Source of the DNA: Bryobacteraceae bacterium
GTDB taxonomy: Bacteria > Acidobacteriota > Terriglobia > Bryobacterales > Bryobacteraceae
Direction of reading: 5' to 3'
NCBI GenBank assembly: GCA_014379815.1
Contig: JACMLA010000617.1
Coordinates: 1-7,921, forward strand
DNA: 7,921 nt
The notes beneath the pieces were generated by a model. That model was not told the DNA's origin. It did no database searches and was given only the letters and a program-made list of their open reading frames with translations. This document shows positions 6,495-7,921 of the stretch, in pieces; the stretch's first letter is position 1; each line of letters opens with the position of its first letter. The translations under genes were made by a program, and so were the position numbers.

Positions 6495-6917
6495 TCACTG
6501 TGTCGGGAGCATACTGGCGAGAGTGCGTGCCCGCAGATCAGCTTCCTTCTGAACCAGTCCTTTTACGCCGGCGATCCACGGCCCTTTCGCGAATACAAAA
6601 ACCGGCTTTCCGCCGTCCTCACCGAAGTAACCTCCGAACGACGGAATCAGTTTTGGACCGTTCATTGTCTTGCGCCAGTCCGAAAGTGCAATCGCTGCTG
6701 CGGTCGGCGACGCCAGTTTCGCGACAAACAGCGAGTACTCCGTTTTGCCTTGCTTGTAGTGCCCGACCGTTCCGCTAGGCAAAAACGATTTACCCATAAA
6801 TTGCCGGTCGACGACTTCCGTCCGAATCAACCCAGTCTTCGGAAACCGTCGGGATTCATCTGTAACACCCAGCGCGATAGTCACAAGACAAAGCGAAGCA
6901 ATCAGGCCTTTCGACAT
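6495..6917 (-). CDS. Small exported protein of unknown function
   Basis: A 140-residue protein starting at ATG 6917. Residues 1-18 (MSKGLIASLCLVTIALGV) form a signal peptide: short basic start, hydrophobic core, then a polar mature start (TDESRRFP). The single Cys in the leader lacks a convincing lipobox, so secretion to the periplasm is more likely than lipidation. The mature part is rich in Gly and aromatic residues (GTVGHYKQGKTEYSLFVAKL, FGGYFGEDGG, FVFAKGPWIAGVKG) and ends in an amphipathic helix (EADLRARTLASMLPTQ). The layout loosely recalls DUF6599-type acidobacterial proteins, but I would not assign it. The frame can be read 42 codons further upstream to 7043; I rejected that because it would bury the signal peptide. 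The ribosome site is weak. The gene lies 77 bp before the glycosyltransferase and could belong to the same transcript. Confidence 0.75.
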   Translation of the reverse strand: MSKGLIASLCLVTIALGVTDESRRFPKTGLIRTEVVDRQFMGKSFLPSGTVGHYKQGKTEYSLFVAKLASPTAAAIALSDWRKTMNGPKLIPSFGGYFGEDGGKPVFVFAKGPWIAGVKGLVQKEADLRARTLASMLPTQ

Positions 6918-6946
6918 CGACCCAGAGTAGCGTGCTGCGTATCCAC

Positions 6947-7063
6947 ATGACCTGCAAACGATGCAAAGTTGCCATGCGGGAAGTAAAAGGCCACATCTAT
7001 CACAAGCAAAGAAAGTGGAGGTGCCCCAGATGCCACAAAGCACGCATGCAGAAGCAAAAGTAG
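6947..7063 (+). CDS. 38-residue basic zinc-ribbon-like microprotein
   Basis: A plus-strand ORF from ATG 6947 to TAG 7061-7063, starting MTCKRCKVAM and ending WRCPRCHKARMQKQK. Two CxxC knuckles (Cys3/Cys6 and Cys26/Cys29), separated by 19 residues including two His, form a classic four-cysteine zinc ribbon. About 15 of the 38 residues are Lys or Arg, so nucleic-acid or ribosome binding is plausible. An in-frame GTG at 6932 would add five residues (MLRIH). No strong Shine-Dalgarno is visible. It fills the gap between the radical SAM gene (stop codons 1 bp apart, convergent) and the exported-protein gene (divergent, 29 bp). Its base composition is more A-rich than its neighbours. The opposite strand also carries Cys codons here, but only as a leaderless extension of the exported protein. 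The CxxC pairing and exact fit to the gap favour a real gene; the function is unknown. Confidence 0.55.
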   Translation: MTCKRCKVAMREVKGHIYHKQRKWRCPRCHKARMQKQK

Positions 7064-7064
7064 A

Positions 7065-7921
7065 TTACGCGCCGATCTGCACCAGCGGTCCGCCCGCGCC
7101 CAAAGCTTCGTTGTGAAATGCATCGCATCCAATACACAAATTCTGGTACTCGCGGCCAGAAGGTAAGACCACACGCGATTTCTGGTAGAACTTCTCCACA
7201 GTCCAGCCGTGTACGATTCCCATCCTCTCCGGGTGCCCCATCGAGATTGCTTCGTACACCGGATTCCCGACCAGCCTGTCCAGCACGTCGTCAAGCTTGT
7301 CGGTCAAAAGCGAACCGACCGGTAGCCTGGTCTTGATGCAGCATGGATACACATTGCCTTCCGGATCGATGGAAACCTCAGAGCCTCCGTACTCGCGTGC
7401 CAAAAAGTTCAAACCTCCCGACCAACCGTTGCAGAAGTTGTCCGCAAGGGTAGCCCGGGTGTGCTCGTTCTGCATTGCCCGGCCTCTGGGCCACAACTTG
7501 CCAATCCACGACTCGGGCGTTGCCCCAAAGAAGTGGTAGTACCGCTCTCCGGCTTTTCGATCCGGGACCGGAACCCACTCCCGCATACCGGCTTCCTGAA
7601 ACCACCCGGTCAGTTTCGCCCGTAACCTCTCGCGAACAGACTCTTCTTCCAGACCTGCGTGATACGCATCCATCCCGGAGATCGAGATCACCGAGACATC
7701 CAGATCCAGCAATTCCCCTATCTGTCGCCGGGTCAAAATGTCGCCCGTTGTCTGAACGATAAGCTCGACACCGCCATGGTCGAGATACTTGCGCCGCAAC
7801 TGACGCAGTCCAGGATACAGCACGGTCTCGCGAACGGCATCGAGCAGAATCTCGCCACCTGCGAGGATGATGCGGCCCCGCTTCTGGCGAAACTCATCTC
7901 CGGTATCGAGAAACCGCATAG
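7065..7921 (-). CDS. Radical SAM/SPASM-domain enzyme, C-terminal part (5' end outside window)
   Basis: The frame is open to the right edge. The Met at 7919 is probably internal, because the SAM-cluster motif CxxxCxxC must lie upstream of the visible part. Numbering from that Met, IILAGGEILL (17-26) is the GGE motif that holds the SAM methionine amino group, and VSVISISGMDAYH (75-87) is a late barrel strand. The C-terminal region carries a SPASM/twitch-like set of cysteines: Cys163 (FCNGWSGG), the pair Cys193-194 in DPEGNVYPCC, and Cys262/Cys265 in NLCIGC. These probably bind an auxiliary Fe-S cluster, as in enzymes that modify peptides or carbohydrates. The stop is TAA 7067-7065. No precursor peptide is obvious next to it. 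The substrate is unknown; maturation, sugar-modifying or dehydrogenase roles are all possible. Transcription may continue into the exported-protein gene 147 bp downstream. Confidence 0.85.
   Translation of the reverse strand, partial: MRFLDTGDEFRQKRGRIILAGGEILLDAVRETVLYPGLRQLRRKYLDHGGVELIVQTTGDILTRRQIGELLDLDVSVISISGMDAYHAGLEEESVRERLRAKLTGWFQEAGMREWVPVPDRKAGERYYHFFGATPESWIGKLWPRGRAMQNEHTRATLADNFCNGWSGGLNFLAREYGGSEVSIDPEGNVYPCCIKTRLPVGSLLTDKLDDVLDRLVGNPVYEAISMGHPERMGIVHGWTVEKFYQKSRVVLPSGREYQNLCIGCDAFHNEALGAGGPLVQIGA

Noticed and set aside
6918..7043. 42-residue Cys-rich N-terminal extension of the exported protein (CDRCG and CIVCRSCG)
   Set aside because: It would place a good signal peptide inside the protein. 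The cysteines are explained as the reverse reading of the plus-strand CxxC microprotein, which fits the gap better.
1..7921. CRISPR array, tRNA or rRNA genes, insertion sequences
   Set aside because: I saw no regularly spaced repeats, no tRNA-like cloverleaf, no rRNA core sequence, and no transposase or terminal inverted repeats. This was a reading by eye, not a covariance-model search.

Overview
The window is about 60% GC and reads almost entirely on the minus strand. The gene content points to an acidobacterium, most likely of the Bryobacterales/Solibacter type. The main clues are a TIGR02999-type ECF sigma factor directly coupled to a serine/threonine kinase with a TolB-like and TPR C-terminal half, and that kinase's characteristic N-terminal segment (W-x3-K-x-I-F-D-E-A-L-D-L-P). 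This assignment is inference from gene families, not from a marker gene.

Layout, in the direction of transcription (right to left). At the right edge, 7065 to 7921 holds the C-terminal part of a radical SAM/SPASM enzyme whose N-terminus is outside the window. A 147-bp gap (6918-7064) follows. It is almost filled, on the opposite strand, by a 38-codon ORF for a very basic CxxC/CxxC zinc-ribbon-like microprotein (6947-7063). Next is a small exported protein of unknown function (6495-6917). After a short gap with two near-palindromes comes a compact run of six genes: a GT-A glycosyltransferase (5629-6417), an ECF sigma factor (4982-5608), a Ser/Thr kinase-TolB-TPR receptor (2314-4992), a 74-residue protein of unknown function (2063-2287), a SPINDLY/OGT-type GT41 glycosyltransferase with N-terminal TPRs (369-1994, probably starting further upstream), and an unrecognised protein that starts 3 bp after GT41 and runs off the left edge (1-365).

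Spacing inside this run is tight: 20 bp, then an 11-bp overlap, then 26 bp, an unresolved junction, and 3 bp. Good Shine-Dalgarno sequences precede several genes, so one operon is likely. The plausible theme is signal-controlled glycosylation: a membrane kinase and its cognate ECF sigma factor are co-transcribed with two glycosyltransferases and two unknown proteins that could be substrates, partners or regulators.

The points most worth a second look are the GT41 enzyme, whose first ATG lies inside a TPR repeat with no ATG/GTG/TTG upstream and whose usual active-site His is Asp; the 74-aa protein sandwiched between kinase and GT41; the zinc-ribbon microprotein; and the tryptophan-rich unknown protein at the left edge.
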